In this document: piece by piece, positions 9,275 to 20,829 of the stretch
How positions within the stretch are numbered: position 1 is the first letter of the stretch
Layout of the letters: each line of letters begins with the position of its first letter
DNA from: Nakaseomyces glabratus
Taxonomy: Eukaryota > Ascomycota > Saccharomycetes > Saccharomycetales > Saccharomycetaceae
Assembly (NCBI RefSeq): GCF_010111755.1
Contig: NC_088957.1
Span: 558,001-622,000, forward strand
DNA: 64,000 nucleotides
Direction: 5' to 3'
Notes under the pieces: model-generated
What the model saw: only the letters and a program-made list of their open reading frames with translations
Database searches by the model: none
Told to the model about the DNA's origin: nothing
Position numbers and translations under genes: made by a program

Positions 9275-12200
9275 GTGTAAATTTCAAACAATGAAATTTG
9301 AGCAGTATTGCGGTTAGCGATAAATACTAATCTAGTAAAGTACTAATTTATAACAAAAAAGGTTAACTATTATGATCAGTTAAAAAGCAACTTTGAGCAA
9401 TTGGGTATTTGAAGTTGTCCTGGTTCCAGCGAGAAATATGTCAATACCCAATAGGTCAACTAGTGATAATACTATTAAGAACCTTTTAAATCTAATAAAT
9501 AGCTGTGTTGGTATAATATTAAAATTAGAAGGTTTAGCCAAATAACTTCACTATTAGTTAACTTGTAGATACCAAATTAATATTTGTGTGAGATTGTAAA
9601 AGTTTTGCAGATGTAAAGGTCAGTTCTTTGGATTCAAACATTTGGTCGTATTATTAAAATATTGTCGACTTATATATCTTTGATGTATAATTCTTAGAGA
9701 AGAAATTTTATTTGAAGAGAACAAAACTTTGTTTAGTAGATTGAAATGATTATATTAGAAATGCCAAGACTAAAAAAATGTACGGTTTAGAGAGATAGGC
9801 CAACCGCACTGGTATTTTCTGAAATGGGTACTGGAAACTTCTTCAAAGTCCTAAGTAAATATTTTCTCTGTGTAAATATTGTAGCTAGGCATCAGTGGTG
9901 CAAAGACTACCATAGCTAGAGATAAGTAAGTGCAAGATTAATATTTAAGCACTTGAACATTATTATGTTTTTTTTTCTAGTAGAAACATTACAGTAACAA
10001 TCAAGTTAACACTGCTAAAATTTATAAGCAGACCGTTTATACACCAGTTTCTGGTCTTGAATTGCTAAGGGTAAAAAATATATAATTAAAAGAAATGTTA
10101 CGTGCCAGCAGAAGGACAAGCGATGAGATTAAAATATGATACTACAACGGATTCTACTGACTAAGTAAATTTTCAGGTTGTTAATTCACTTGCTGGAGAG
10201 CATAATGCACAAATAACTATACATGGTTAAAATAAAGCTCTGAAAACACTTACAAAGCCAAAAGCCAACTTTATTTATTTCCAAAGAGTTAGAAATCTAA
10301 CAAATTACTCAATTGAGTAACTGGTATAGGTTCTAGTCTTTGGCACCTATTTCAAGTGGCTGAGATGGTTTGTTAAGGGAAAAGTGAAATTGAAAAAATG
10401 TAATGGGGACAAAGGGTTTAGCACCTTTCTATACAGTAAAGCAACTGCAAAAGGTAACTTTTGACATTTGTCTTTGTGTTAAAATTCCCAAAAGCTTTGC
10501 TTCAGAGGTTTTTGAGTGCACTAGCATGATGAAGAAATACTCATCACACCTATGTACTTAAGACCTTGATTCTTAAAAGTATCAACACTGAAATAGCGCA
10601 GATCCAAACATTATGTATACGTAGGAACAGTGTTCTCACTGTGATGATTCTAAGTTAGAGAAGGAGAGCAGATACTTGACTGTTGCAAAAAAAAAAAAAG
10701 CCCAGTTTTCGTTAACTCACCGTACGCAATAGATGGCAGATGATGAGTTGTTAATGTTAAAAAAAAAAAAAATATCATGGGGGGAAGAGATGGTTCCTTA
10801 AGAAAGGCAAGGAGAGTGGTTTATAATGACTGTTAAAATGGTGGATGCCATCGCCATACCATTTCTTTTTCACAAATAAATCGATAGGGTATTACATAGT
10901 AAAAGGAAAAATTACAGCAAGGTCCCCCCACTATAATATAGTAAACTGTCGCATCACATTTGAAAGAACCCCTAGAATCTCATCGGAATTGACATAATAA
11001 ATGAACTCGAGGATTGATTTCTTCATCCTTGTGCTACAGCTTGTGAATGAATGAAAAAAATTTTCAGTTAAAGGATCGCATGCTATGTTCAGCAAATACG
11101 TAGCAATTCATGATACATTAAAAATAAGAAAAAAAAACTGGAAAAAGAAATGATTAACGATAAATAATGCGCTTCTCCAGAGGAAGCAGCAAAAAAATAA
11201 TATTGTGGGATGGGGTTCCTCTTTAGGTCTCTATCGTTTAGATTATGACGCTAACGATTGGTTGATTTTGGGTTTTGAATCACCTCGGCTCTAAATATCA
11301 AGCCCAAAATACTTTACTGACAAATATTTGAGGGTATATGAAATTCAAAGACAGGAAGATGATCCCATCGATAACTATCTTCATGATTGCAATACCTATT
11401 AATAGTTTAATGGCTTGAAAAAATGATAGCTTTCCTTCCCCTCCCCCATAAATTTAATATCCATAGTTTGAGATAAAAAAAAAAAGCATACCTATTAAAT
11501 GATAATCATCTGAATACTCTTCGTGCTATGTTTTTCATACTTTGGCTTGTATAAGTAACTATAATGTGGGTTAATGCCTTAAGAATGATACTCTCAAACA
11601 TAAGGGCAAAGGAAGCATACTGCATTCTGCTATTGCTCTTCTTGGTATATTGATTATTTAGCCTTGAAAGTCACTGTACAAACTTGTATAGCAGCTCCGA
11701 TTATTTGAAAGTCTAGTATGTGCATTGTATCTGATGGTAATGTAGCTGCCCCTGTTTTATTTTCCAAATGGTGGTGCAAAGATTATGCTGACATAAATAA
11801 CCGGAGATAGCTGGTTTTATGTTTGTAATATGATCGCCTCATATTATATATTAACTACGATACGAATTGCAGCATAGGAAAAGTTTGGAGACAGATTTCA
11901 TATGGGCGTCTGGATTTATGTTAGCCGTACGTATATGTTCTTCTGTTACCAAAATTTCGATGTAAAACAAAATCACAAAGTTCAGTATTCATCCCACTTA
12001 TGAAACAATCGTTATTGTATTGACATCTCAAGAATTGAATTATGATAGCATAATCCCCTCGAAAAAATATCAGGGTAGCTACACTTCGGATTGCAGCATT
12101 ATAATTTGGACGATAGTCGGATCTTTTCTTTTTCACTATATCTCAATCAAAATTTGGGATGGCGTCCTAACGAGCTAGTATAGATAGGCATTTTCAAACA

Positions 12201-13248
12201 AATAAGGCAAAAGCCGTTCAATAGTAAAGATTGATGATATAATTTCCTTGCACCTCGGTAATGGAATCCTTTAGTTATCTTGCTTGCTTGTATATAATAG
12301 TTATCTAAACCATTTGTACGATACATATGCAGTCTTGCTTATCGCCTCAAGTAGGTAGGCTTCATTGGCTAAAAGTGTCTTTATTGAAATCTTAATTCTT
12401 GCTGGAAAAAACCGGTAGTAAAATAGACTTTCAGTAAAATATTTATATTTAGATATGGGGTGGGGAGGCCGATTTAGGTTATACTATGTGCTTATTACTG
12501 TTCTGGATCTGATTAAGAGGGGGGACGGATATGGCATTAGACAACCCAGCCAATATCCAGTTATTCAAATAACCTGAGGTGTTTATGTTTGACGGTATGA
12601 AACTGCTTTGGTAAAAGCGGATCAAAGTTAGAACAAATAGTGATGGAGGCCAATAATGTAATACCTCGCCAACATGTACTATATTTTCCAATTGAAAAAG
12701 TCTAAAGCTGCAGGAAGTCGGCTAGTATTTTTTTACGTGTAATGTATTCAAAATGTTAACTAAAAATAACTGGAGTTATAAATCGGATATATACTTGAGT
12801 AATACTATAATGTCAAAAAAAAAATCGGAATATGTCTTGAAAAGAAAACTAAAAAATTTCAAAATCCAAGTTTGATACTGTTGTTAATTTTTATCATCAT
12901 GGAGTAAATCAGGTATCTTGATACAATTAATTTAATTTGTGCTACGTAGGAACCAGATATTCAAATTTATAACTGTTCTTAATACAAGTGTCAAGCCAAC
13001 AGCTAAATCTACTTATGTTATTTAATTAATGAAATCATATTATACGGGAAATAGAAATTCAACAGCCGGAAGCTCGAAAATAACGGGAGAGTTTTAGCAA
13101 TGCTGGTACTCATCCTCATTGAAAGGCGTAAGGACTTTTGCAATGGGTTATATTATTAAATACTCCATTTCTTTGAACTAAGATCTGATCTTTATTGTTG
13201 TTAAGGTCGGCAAATCATATTATCGAGTTTAATACAAACTATAAAGAC
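9275..13248. other. 4-kb gene-poor region between the RHO5-like gene and SHR3
   Basis: AT-rich DNA with no frame I consider coding. It has A-runs near 10687 and 10762. The ohnologous S. cerevisiae interval holds IPI3, PBR1, RPS3 and MRPL22; I see no relic of them. I looked for a G-rich telomere-repeat template and did not find one. Non-coding RNA cannot be excluded. Confidence 0.6.
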
Positions 13249-13884
13249 ATGTTATCCTATGCTGAATTTTGTACTATCGGATCTGCCATGATCTTAACCT
13301 CCACAGGTTTTTTAATGGGTGTCTTTTTTGCATGCCAACCATATGATTACCATCTACTGTTTAATCCACAGGCCACACAAGAGCAATTTGATCTAGCTTT
13401 GAAGCACTATCAAGTGCTAAGCACAACACCAATGCCAGTTCTATATTTGCTTGGGTTTGTTGTTGCATTGGGTATAATTGGTAATACCATAAGAATTTAT
13501 AAGCCAAACCCAGACTTGCAATTGTTTGAATATGCGTCGTTGGGTCTTTTCGTTTTAGCCGTCTGTGTCTTCATCACTAATGTAAAAACAGGTATTGAAT
13601 GCTCCATTACAGGTAACTGGGGTGAAGTCACACAAAATCAAGGTTTGGCCGTTATTGCATCTTCTAACATCATATTGTTAGTTATGTTCCTCGGTGTCAT
13701 TTTGTTGCAAATTGGTTTGTGGTACACCAACTATGACTACCAAAAACAATTGCAAGCCTTCTACGCTGAGGAAAGAAAAGAACAAGAAGCCATCAATCAA
13801 AGAAAAGAGGAAGAATTTAAGAAGTTATCTAAGAAGCAACAAAAAAAGCTAGCAAAGGAAGAAGCTACCAGAAAAACGGATTAA
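13249..13884 (+). CDS. SHR3: ER packaging chaperone for amino-acid permeases
   Basis: 211 residues starting [11 protein letters not shown]. Four hydrophobic segments (roughly residues 8-28, 60-83, 95-115 and 136-160) form the ER membrane domain, followed by a charged, lysine/glutamate-rich cytosolic tail. [15 protein letters not shown] and NVKTGIEC are conserved Shr3 segments. Shr3 keeps amino-acid permeases from aggregating during ER insertion and helps pack them into COPII vesicles. A longer frame begins at 13195, but only with TTG; the ATG at 13249 matches the family start. The plus orientation opposite to NOP6 is as in S. cerevisiae YDL212W. The tail lacks an obvious KKXX signal. Confidence 0.93.
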   Translation: MLSYAEFCTIGSAMILTSTGFLMGVFFACQPYDYHLLFNPQATQEQFDLALKHYQVLSTTPMPVLYLLGFVVALGIIGNTIRIYKPNPDLQLFEYASLGLFVLAVCVFITNVKTGIECSITGNWGEVTQNQGLAVIASSNIILLVMFLGVILLQIGLWYTNYDYQKQLQAFYAEERKEQEAINQRKEEEFKKLSKKQQKKLAKEEATRKTD

Positions 13885-14227
13885 GATGTATATGTTACCT
13901 AACATTTGACACAACTTGTAATATATAATTGTTATTAATTTTTCATTCGTTTGTATTTTAGACTCTATGATTGCATAAAGAAACATTATTAAAGTTTGAA
14001 TATGTTTAATTTTGTACTCTGACTCTATTTGCAGAAAGCAATTTAATTTTGTATAGTTCTATAATATTTGTATAATTACATATTAATATGGCGTGACAAG
14101 CAAATGACCAGCACTTACGTAGTAGTATTACAATTGCCGTTTCAACTGGGAAACAGCTGGGAATATAACCCACTTAACATGGTTTTTGTGATTTGATCTC
14201 TTTGTTGAAAAATTTATTGACAACTCA
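13885..14227. other. Convergent 3' region between SHR3 and the TDA7-like gene
   Basis: 343 bp of AT-rich sequence between two convergent genes. It presumably carries both polyadenylation regions; nothing else is recognised. Confidence 0.6.
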
Positions 14228-15820
14228 TCATAAAATGGATCCATCCTCATCAATGTGGATTGAGGTTGGTGACAGTGTTGAATAGTCACCCACAGATGAG
14301 GGAACAAATGAGCTACCAGGACCGTAGCTATTCATTGAAGAAACATATGAGAATTGTTCATTTGTATCTGTGTTAGTTGATTGTTCGATTTCTGGTTCAG
14401 ATATTAATGAGATGGACTCATTATCAGGTAGAAGTAAATGAGGTATAGAAACATCGTTTTCACCATTTCTAGGGTTAATGATTTTATCAGAGGGTGTCAT
14501 ATCCTTGTTATCCAGATTTGGAGGAGAGGGCAAGCGTTTGTCAAAGTCAAACTCATCCTGGAAAGGATTTGTGCTTGGTGTTGACATATATTCAGTAGTT
14601 GCTTTCTTCCAATTCTTAGTTGGTGTACTGTTCTCTTTCTTACTGAAAAGTTTCTTTAGTCTTTGGTTGGAAGCTGTTAAATCTCTCGTTGAGATCGCGG
14701 GCTTATATGGAGTGTTTTCTGTGGAGAACCCATAATAGCTTCCCTTTTCATCTTTTATGCTAGTTAGATCATCGTCTGGCATATAATTGTGGGTATTTCT
14801 CTTTCTTCTGAAGAAAAGAAGAAATATAACCACAGAGCACACCAATAGCCCACAGACGCTACCCACAACCCCACCTATTATTTTACTGTTTCTTATTCTA
14901 GCATCTGTATCATGTGAATTCCAGTCAAGGGTCCCAGCCAAATATTTCTGGTATAGAGCTGCATCAGTAGTCAAGATTCCAGTAGGTGGAGTAAAAGAAA
15001 CCATCTTGTTTGGGGTTACCTTAATCCTTGTTTCTACCGGAATGTCGGTATCAAACGTTGTAGACGCGTCAGTGAACTCAAACTTTTGGTCATAGATGTA
15101 TATTATATAGTTTTTGCTTATTGTGCTTGAGATTATTGGAGTAGAACTTGAACTTGATTCTGTGTTTGAACTTGAACTTGAGCTTGAACTTAGTGCTGAA
15201 CTTGAATTAGGACTTGAGCTTGAACTTGGACTTGAACTTGAACTTGAACTTGAGGAAATTTGAACGCTGGACTCAGACGAGATTGAAAAAGAGGTGCTCT
15301 GTGAAGAGATATAAGTTTCTGTGGATTTAGAGGTTGAGAAAGGTATGATGTTGCTTGTGGTATTGTAGGAAGACGTGACAGATGTTAAATAGCTGCTTGA
15401 AAACAAGCTTGAAGTAATTGAAGTTGACGACGAGGTCGAGTTTTTGGAGCTTGCCGGTGTGATTGATATTGCAGATGTTATCGAGGGTAATGAACTTGTA
15501 GATATCGAACTGTTTTTAGAGATGCTTGAATATGACTGTGAATAGTAAGGTGTGATTGGTACAGGTGTAGTAGTTGTATTTTGTTGAGAAGATAAGCTTG
15601 ATACTGGCATTGAAGTAGTGTTGTTAGATGAAGCTGCATTAGCTGTCACAGGCTCCACGTCAGTAACATTTTGAGACGTATGTATTGTAACGGAATTCGA
15701 AGGTATTGATATCGATAATGGGTCAGACTCCATGGGTACCGATGTATTCGCGTTTAAAACAGTTGGAGGTCCATCCACATATACATCACTAGATGACATC
15801 GTGATGTTACTATCAGCCAT
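14228..15820 (-). CDS. Single-pass membrane protein, TDA7/YDL211C family
   Basis: 530 residues. Residues 1-260 are Ser/Thr-rich with long poly-Ser tracts, probably O-mannosylated and outside the cytosol. One transmembrane segment lies at about 312-336 (IIGGVVGSVCGLLVCSVVIF) followed by RRKR as a stop-transfer signal. The cytosolic half is acidic and Ser/Pro-rich. No cleavable signal peptide is seen at the chosen ATG (15818-15820); a longer frame to 15886 would start with GTG. The membrane-proximal DARIRNSKIIGG segment and position beside SHR3 match YDL211C, the ohnolog of vacuolar Tda7. The molecular function of this family is unknown. Confidence 0.85.
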   Translation of the reverse strand: MADSNITMSSSDVYVDGPPTVLNANTSVPMESDPLSISIPSNSVTIHTSQNVTDVEPVTANAASSNNTTSMPVSSLSSQQNTTTTPVPITPYYSQSYSSISKNSSISTSSLPSITSAISITPASSKNSTSSSTSITSSLFSSSYLTSVTSSYNTTSNIIPFSTSKSTETYISSQSTSFSISSESSVQISSSSSSSSSPSSSSSPNSSSALSSSSSSSSNTESSSSSTPIISSTISKNYIIYIYDQKFEFTDASTTFDTDIPVETRIKVTPNKMVSFTPPTGILTTDAALYQKYLAGTLDWNSHDTDARIRNSKIIGGVVGSVCGLLVCSVVIFLLFFRRKRNTHNYMPDDDLTSIKDEKGSYYGFSTENTPYKPAISTRDLTASNQRLKKLFSKKENSTPTKNWKKATTEYMSTPSTNPFQDEFDFDKRLPSPPNLDNKDMTPSDKIINPRNGENDVSIPHLLLPDNESISLISEPEIEQSTNTDTNEQFSYVSSMNSYGPGSSFVPSSVGDYSTLSPTSIHIDEDGSIL

Positions 15821-17535
15821 TATTTTATACCTCCCAATGGGTTTAGATAGTATCAAAGTTCTTATAGTTCTTGTTGTTGTTTTCACAACTTATATCACAA
15901 TCCTCAAAAGTCTCCAAGAGTAAGTTGTAACAACTAGCTGTCGTAATATTATGTGTTGAGATCAGTGTGTGTGTGGTAGTGTGTTGTTTATCTTTTTCCA
16001 GACTATTGCAGCTGCTGAAAATGTAGTGACTTAGTTGTTTCTGTTTCTATGGTAGTGCCTTATTCTCCCACAAAGCACCTTTCCCACTGCCTTTGTGAGG
16101 TTCAAAAGTTGTTTCAGGTTCTCTCTCTCTACTGGTTCTTATTTACAGAAGGTCAGTATATCTCAGTCCACACTCTGCTTTGTTTGTTTTGTTTTTGTCA
16201 TTGATTGCAATGGCATCGAACAGAAGTGAAATTTTTCACTTTTTGCTTTTTTGCCATTTTGGTTTTCTTCAGACCAGTCTGTGTTCCTCTGCCAGTCACC
16301 GTTGGCACCAGGCTCGCTTCCCTATTTTCACAGTATGCTTTCTAGCCCAGTTGTCAGGGATAAGCTGGAAAGGCGCCCTTTTCTGCGTGGTATACTGTGT
16401 GGAGTTTTGGAAGTACTTTGATCTCCACCTTTCCATTCTCTCCTTGTGCGTTAGTTCTCTTGCTCGCCAGTTTTGTTTCTGTTTCTGTCTTTTCTCTCTG
16501 TGGTGGATTCTTCGATGAAGTGGGGGGGATGGAGGGCAGTTCCCATTTTGGCGTATTGCAACGCCGTACGTGGTTTTCTCATGCTTTGCTGTGGATCGTG
16601 CGTACAAAGCACTTGTGAGTATCAGATATATTGAACGGATTAGATAAGTCTTTTCTTTCTTTTTTTCTTGGTCCTCTCCTTGAATTTCTCTGTGACAAGT
16701 GGAGGCCTGGAGGTCATTTAGCCATTGTCCTAATTGTCCAATGTTGCAGATCACTTTTCCTTTGCCTCCCCCCACGCTACTTGTTTTGATTAAGTCTTTG
16801 TTTTTTCTGCGTCTGTTTTTCTGGACTCGCCTTTTTATTGCTGCAACTGTGACATTTTTTGCCCATATTTTGGCTGCTTGATGGGATCTCTTCCCCCAGA
16901 AGGATGCGTATGTAGATGCTACATTCTCTTGTTTATTTATTCATCTCTACCGTGAGAACACTCTGCAGCAATGCAGACTATCCCTCTTTATGTTTTCCAA
17001 GAATGTCGCTTTTTTGGACATTTTCTTGCCTTTTTCGTGTTTTCGCGTTCCGTTTATTGCGCGGTCATGTGATGATGAGGTAATAGATGTGAGAGACGCT
17101 TGGATCCTAGCAGTTTCATTGTAGTAGTTATAGCAGGGGACTTGCCGCCAATACTGTCAACCATATCTCGACTAACTGATGTGTTGCTCTGATTATCGCT
17201 AACACCGCGGTGCAACTACATTTGACCATCTCAAGCCTCTGAGTTTCACACTAATATCATATTTAATGTTTTGGAACTTATTGATACAATTATAATTAGT
17301 AGTATTACATAAATTACAAATATATGGATTAAAGAGTTTCTTGACTGAAAAGGTATTAGAATTAAAATATTAATAGAAAAAGAGAGACTAAGAGAGAGAG
17401 AGAGAAAAAATTAACAATTAAGAAGTAAAAGTTTTTTTAGAATATATGGTTTTTTTAGGCCTTTTTTTCCTGTTCATATGATCATACTAGTTATATTTTT
17501 TTTGGGTGCTTATTCCAACAACTAGAAGTAACTTT
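15821..17535. other. Intergenic region at the chromosome IV / chromosome VIII synteny junction
   Basis: 1.7 kb, T-rich on the plus strand, including the upstream region of the TDA7-like gene and the 3' region of CRP1. Overlapping frames at 16180-16880 are compositional and lack any recognisable domain. G-run 16522-16528 and an AG-dinucleotide tract at about 17384-17404 are present. Confidence 0.6.
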
Positions 17536-20067
17536 TTACACTTTGAAGACTTTCTTCAACTTGGAAAAGAATCCCTTCTTTTCTTTCTTCATTGGCGTCG
17601 AGTTCATGCTGGTCGTTGTAGGCTTAGAAGTAGTCTTAGAAGTAGTCTTAGGAGTTGTCTTGGCACCAGTCTTGGATGTTGTCATTGGAGACTTCATCTT
17701 AGGTGTGTCATTCATAGATGAACTGGCTGCCATTTTCTTCTTTGTTGGAGTAACAGGTGGATCGTTCTTGAACCCTTGCGGTAGGTTTTCATCCGAATGT
17801 TGAGCACTGTTTGGAATGGAGTACACTCTAGGATCGTTCATATCCGCAGATGGTACCTTGTGAGCCGCGTTGTGTGATGTATGGCTTGGATGGTGCTTGT
17901 ACACATCTGGGTCATTCATGTCCATATTGGTTTTATCCATTTGATGGCCAGTACCAGAATACTCGACAGCCATTGGAGTATGTTCCTTAGTATTGTGCTT
18001 ACTCTCTGGCTTGCTGGTAGTTGGGTGCAGCATCTCCCTAACTTCATCTTTGATGTGCATGGCATTGCCTTGGACCTCTGCCTTCACTCTGTCAAATCTG
18101 TTCTGTAGCTTCTGATCAGTCTCCATAATCTTGTTTTCAACATTTTCCTTCGTAGCCTCCTTCTTCTCCATCATTTTCTCATCGGTCTCTTTCATTTTAC
18201 CCATCATGGTGTCATCTTTCTTTGTGTGTTTATGCGTCGTGCTAGATTCTGACATCCCATGTGGTTGCTTATGATCCATAGTCATGGCTGCTGCACTTGT
18301 TCCCATTGTCATGCCTGAAGACTTAGGGTCCATAGACATAGAGGGAGTTTCCTTCTCCATTGTCATGCCTGAAGACTTAGGGTCCATAGACATGGCAGGA
18401 GTTTCCTTCTCCATTGTCATGCCCGAGGACTTAGGGTCCATGGACATGGCTGGAGTTTCCTTCTCCATTGTCATGCCCGAGGACTTAGGGTCCATGGACA
18501 TGGCTGGAGTTTCCTTCTCCATTGTCATGCCCGAGGACTTAGGGTCCATGGACATGGCTGGAGTTTCCTTCTCCATTGTCATGCCCGAGGACTTAGGGTC
18601 CATGGACATGGAGGGAGTTTCCTTCTCCATTGTCATGCCTGAGGACTTAGGGTCCATAGACATGGAGGGAGTTTCTCTAGGCATGCCCATCTTTGGAGTT
18701 TTGTCATCCATTGACATTCCAGAGACGTTCTTTTCCATTGGAGTGGCTGATTTTTTAGCCGTTGTAGAGTTTGACATCATAGCCCCACTAGCCATGCCAG
18801 TCGTAGCAGCCGCAGCCGCAGCCGCAGCCGCTTCGGCCTTCTGGCTTTGTTTCATCTTCATTTCAGTTTCAGTAGCTGCATCTTCCTCTTGGCGCTTTTG
18901 CTTCTCCATATCTATTGCCATCTCCTCCTGTCTCTTCTGCTCTGCATTAGATTTCATCTTTTGTTCTTCCATGGCCATATTTCTCTTTTCATCTTCAGCT
19001 TCTTTCATGCGTTTCTCTTCATCCGCTTTCATCTTCTGCTCTTCCGCCATTTTGACTTGCTTTTCTTCAGCTTCCTTCATTTTTTTCTCCTCATGCTCCA
19101 TTTTCTTGCTTTGCATATCCATACTTTCTTGCTTCTCATTCATCATGTCTTTAGTAGTCTGGGTTTCCATTCCCATCGATTTCTCAGCAGAGGCATTCTC
19201 TTTATCGAGCTCTTCCTTCTCAACAAATTCACCTTTAGAATTTCTAAACTTAGTGAAGGCTCCCATTTTATCCTTTGATGGAATTGCAGGGCCTGGGCCT
19301 GCCATGATAGCTGTCTGTTCGTTGGCAAAGGCGTTAGTGGAAGCAGGGTCCGTCTCAATTGGCATTGTATTGAACTGGCCAGGAACATTGACATGAACAT
19401 CCCTTGCGGACATTCCCATGTCATCAGACATGTCTTTCGTGGTGTCCATGTTGTCAGACATGTTCATAGATGGTTCACCCATGCTTTCAGACATGGCAGT
19501 TTCTGTACCATGACTCATGTCCATTGAGTCATCAGCCTTCTTCATTTCAAATGCAGCCATATTGCCAGGGATAGCAGGACCTGGGCCACCAAATGAATAG
19601 CCTGAGTTCTTGAATACATTAGTATCAGCTTCCGGGGTGTCCACGGGTTGTGTGGTGAATTTTTGCTCTCCAATCTCCATATCGTTCTTCATAGCAGAGC
19701 CAGAACCAGCAGACATTGCACTCAAGGCCATCAATCCACCAGACTCTGGGATCCTGGAACCCATACCTTTCGTCTGGTCCTTTAGAGACTTCTTGGCCTC
19801 ATTTATAGAAACAAAATTGTTCTCAAACCCGTTAGAGTCAAATTCTTTTCTGTAGTCCTTAGATACAACCCACTCGTCATCCACAATGAACTTGAAATAC
19901 AACCGTTCGCCTTCATCTTCAAACTTCAGAGGAATGGTAACGGCATAACTACCATCAGCCTCCTTCACCAATGGTATCTTGCTCTGCCACTTATCAAAAG
20001 AACCAGTTACCAGCACTTCCTGTGGGCCTGCAGGCCATCTAAACGTAAAACTTACTATCTCTTGCAT
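17536..20067 (-). CDS. CRP1: Crp1/Mdg1-family protein with AMPK-type carbohydrate-binding domain and Met-rich repeats
   Basis: 843 residues. Residues 1-95 form an AMPK1-CBM/Early-set domain (FTFRWPAGPQEVLVTGSFD, then YFKFIVDDEWVVSKDYR). Next come Met/Asp-rich segments, a charged coiled coil at about 300-400 (KMKEAEEKQVKMAEEQ type), a poly-Ala stretch, and seven 18-residue repeats at about 468-588. The C-terminus is KGFFSKLKKVFKV, a basic amphipathic helix like the Mdg1/Crp1 tail. S. cerevisiae Crp1 (465 aa) binds cruciform DNA and Mdg1 is a plasma-membrane pheromone-signalling protein, so this copy is almost twice the usual size. Adjacency to DCD1 favours CRP1 over MDG1. Confidence 0.85.
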   Translation of the reverse strand: MQEIVSFTFRWPAGPQEVLVTGSFDKWQSKIPLVKEADGSYAVTIPLKFEDEGERLYFKFIVDDEWVVSKDYRKEFDSNGFENNFVSINEAKKSLKDQTKGMGSRIPESGGLMALSAMSAGSGSAMKNDMEIGEQKFTTQPVDTPEADTNVFKNSGYSFGGPGPAIPGNMAAFEMKKADDSMDMSHGTETAMSESMGEPSMNMSDNMDTTKDMSDDMGMSARDVHVNVPGQFNTMPIETDPASTNAFANEQTAIMAGPGPAIPSKDKMGAFTKFRNSKGEFVEKEELDKENASAEKSMGMETQTTKDMMNEKQESMDMQSKKMEHEEKKMKEAEEKQVKMAEEQKMKADEEKRMKEAEDEKRNMAMEEQKMKSNAEQKRQEEMAIDMEKQKRQEEDAATETEMKMKQSQKAEAAAAAAAAATTGMASGAMMSNSTTAKKSATPMEKNVSGMSMDDKTPKMGMPRETPSMSMDPKSSGMTMEKETPSMSMDPKSSGMTMEKETPAMSMDPKSSGMTMEKETPAMSMDPKSSGMTMEKETPAMSMDPKSSGMTMEKETPAMSMDPKSSGMTMEKETPSMSMDPKSSGMTMGTSAAAMTMDHKQPHGMSESSTTHKHTKKDDTMMGKMKETDEKMMEKKEATKENVENKIMETDQKLQNRFDRVKAEVQGNAMHIKDEVREMLHPTTSKPESKHNTKEHTPMAVEYSGTGHQMDKTNMDMNDPDVYKHHPSHTSHNAAHKVPSADMNDPRVYSIPNSAQHSDENLPQGFKNDPPVTPTKKKMAASSSMNDTPKMKSPMTTSKTGAKTTPKTTSKTTSKPTTTSMNSTPMKKEKKGFFSKLKKVFKV
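18304..18666 (-). repeat. 54-bp coding minisatellite inside CRP1
   Basis: Six full and one partial tandem copies of a 54-bp unit encode SMSMDPKSSGMTMEKETP, with A/S variation at the first position. The four central copies are nearly identical at DNA level while the outer ones differ by synonymous changes, which suggests recent homogenisation or expansion. Each unit carries two M-x-M motifs. Confidence 0.95.
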
Positions 20068-20829
20068 CAGTATAAAAAGTAATAGTAATACTTTTCCAAA
20101 TGCGTCAATCTTTCAGTTCCTCTCTAAGTATGTGGAAATCAAATATCTAATGTATATACATATACTATAACTATACAGGTCAAGAAAGTGGCGTCTTATA
20201 TATCATATTCGCCTCCCTGCTTTCCCCCTTACAAGCAGCATAGATAAGGATTTGGACATGGACTCACCTCTGAGCCCAGAAATGCTACAAAGTACTTAAG
20301 ACTGCCAGCAGGCAATTTTAAGGGTTAAAGTCAATTAACAGGAGAATATGTCATTAGAAAGATAACTCCTTTTCCCAGAAAGAGCTGGATTTGATAGTGT
20401 TGCTCACTGCTCATCTTGTTGCAGTAACGTCCGTTGTGCTCCCCCCCGCTCCTCTTCCATCAGATGACATGGCTGGTCTTGTTCCAACTACGAACCACGA
20501 ACGGAGGCAGTGCATGATGGGGATTGCCAAATGTTCTTGAAGCTTGTCGGTGCTATTCTAATAGAGTTTTACTCCCACTACTGTTAATGAAGTGTATATC
20601 CTTTTCCAATTTGACGTCTGGCTTATTGCCTGGATGGGTGTTGGAAAGTGCAAGTCACCTGCACTTCTCGTATACTTATACAAGTATAGCGCATCGGTCT
20701 GCAAAACGCGATGAGCTGTTGGTGTCGAATTCCCAGCTGGTAGTTGATATTTATACAAGTTAGCAATAAAATTTCTTGTGATTACTGGCGTATATTTGTA
20801 GCGTAAATAATTGTCTAGGTTTGCTGAAG
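20068..20829. other. Divergent promoter region CRP1/DCD1
   Basis: 762 bp between divergent start codons. It contains a C-run at 20441-20447. No further gene is supported. Confidence 0.6.

Noticed and set aside
9275..13248. Telomerase RNA gene in the long gap
   Set aside because: I looked on both strands for a template complementary to a Nakaseomyces-type G-rich telomere repeat and did not see one; only short G runs are present.
16180..16881. Overlapping frames of 60-159 codons upstream of the TDA7-like gene
   Set aside because: Low-complexity, T-rich or Lys/Arg-rich products on opposite strands, with no homologue recognised.
18304..18666. CRISPR-like regular repeat
   Set aside because: Tandem, spacer-free and in frame within a gene; it is a coding minisatellite in a eukaryote.
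18284..19396. 370-codon plus-strand frame antisense to CRP1
   Set aside because: It is the mirror of the CRP1 repeat and coiled-coil region; composition follows from the real gene and it has no domain of its own.
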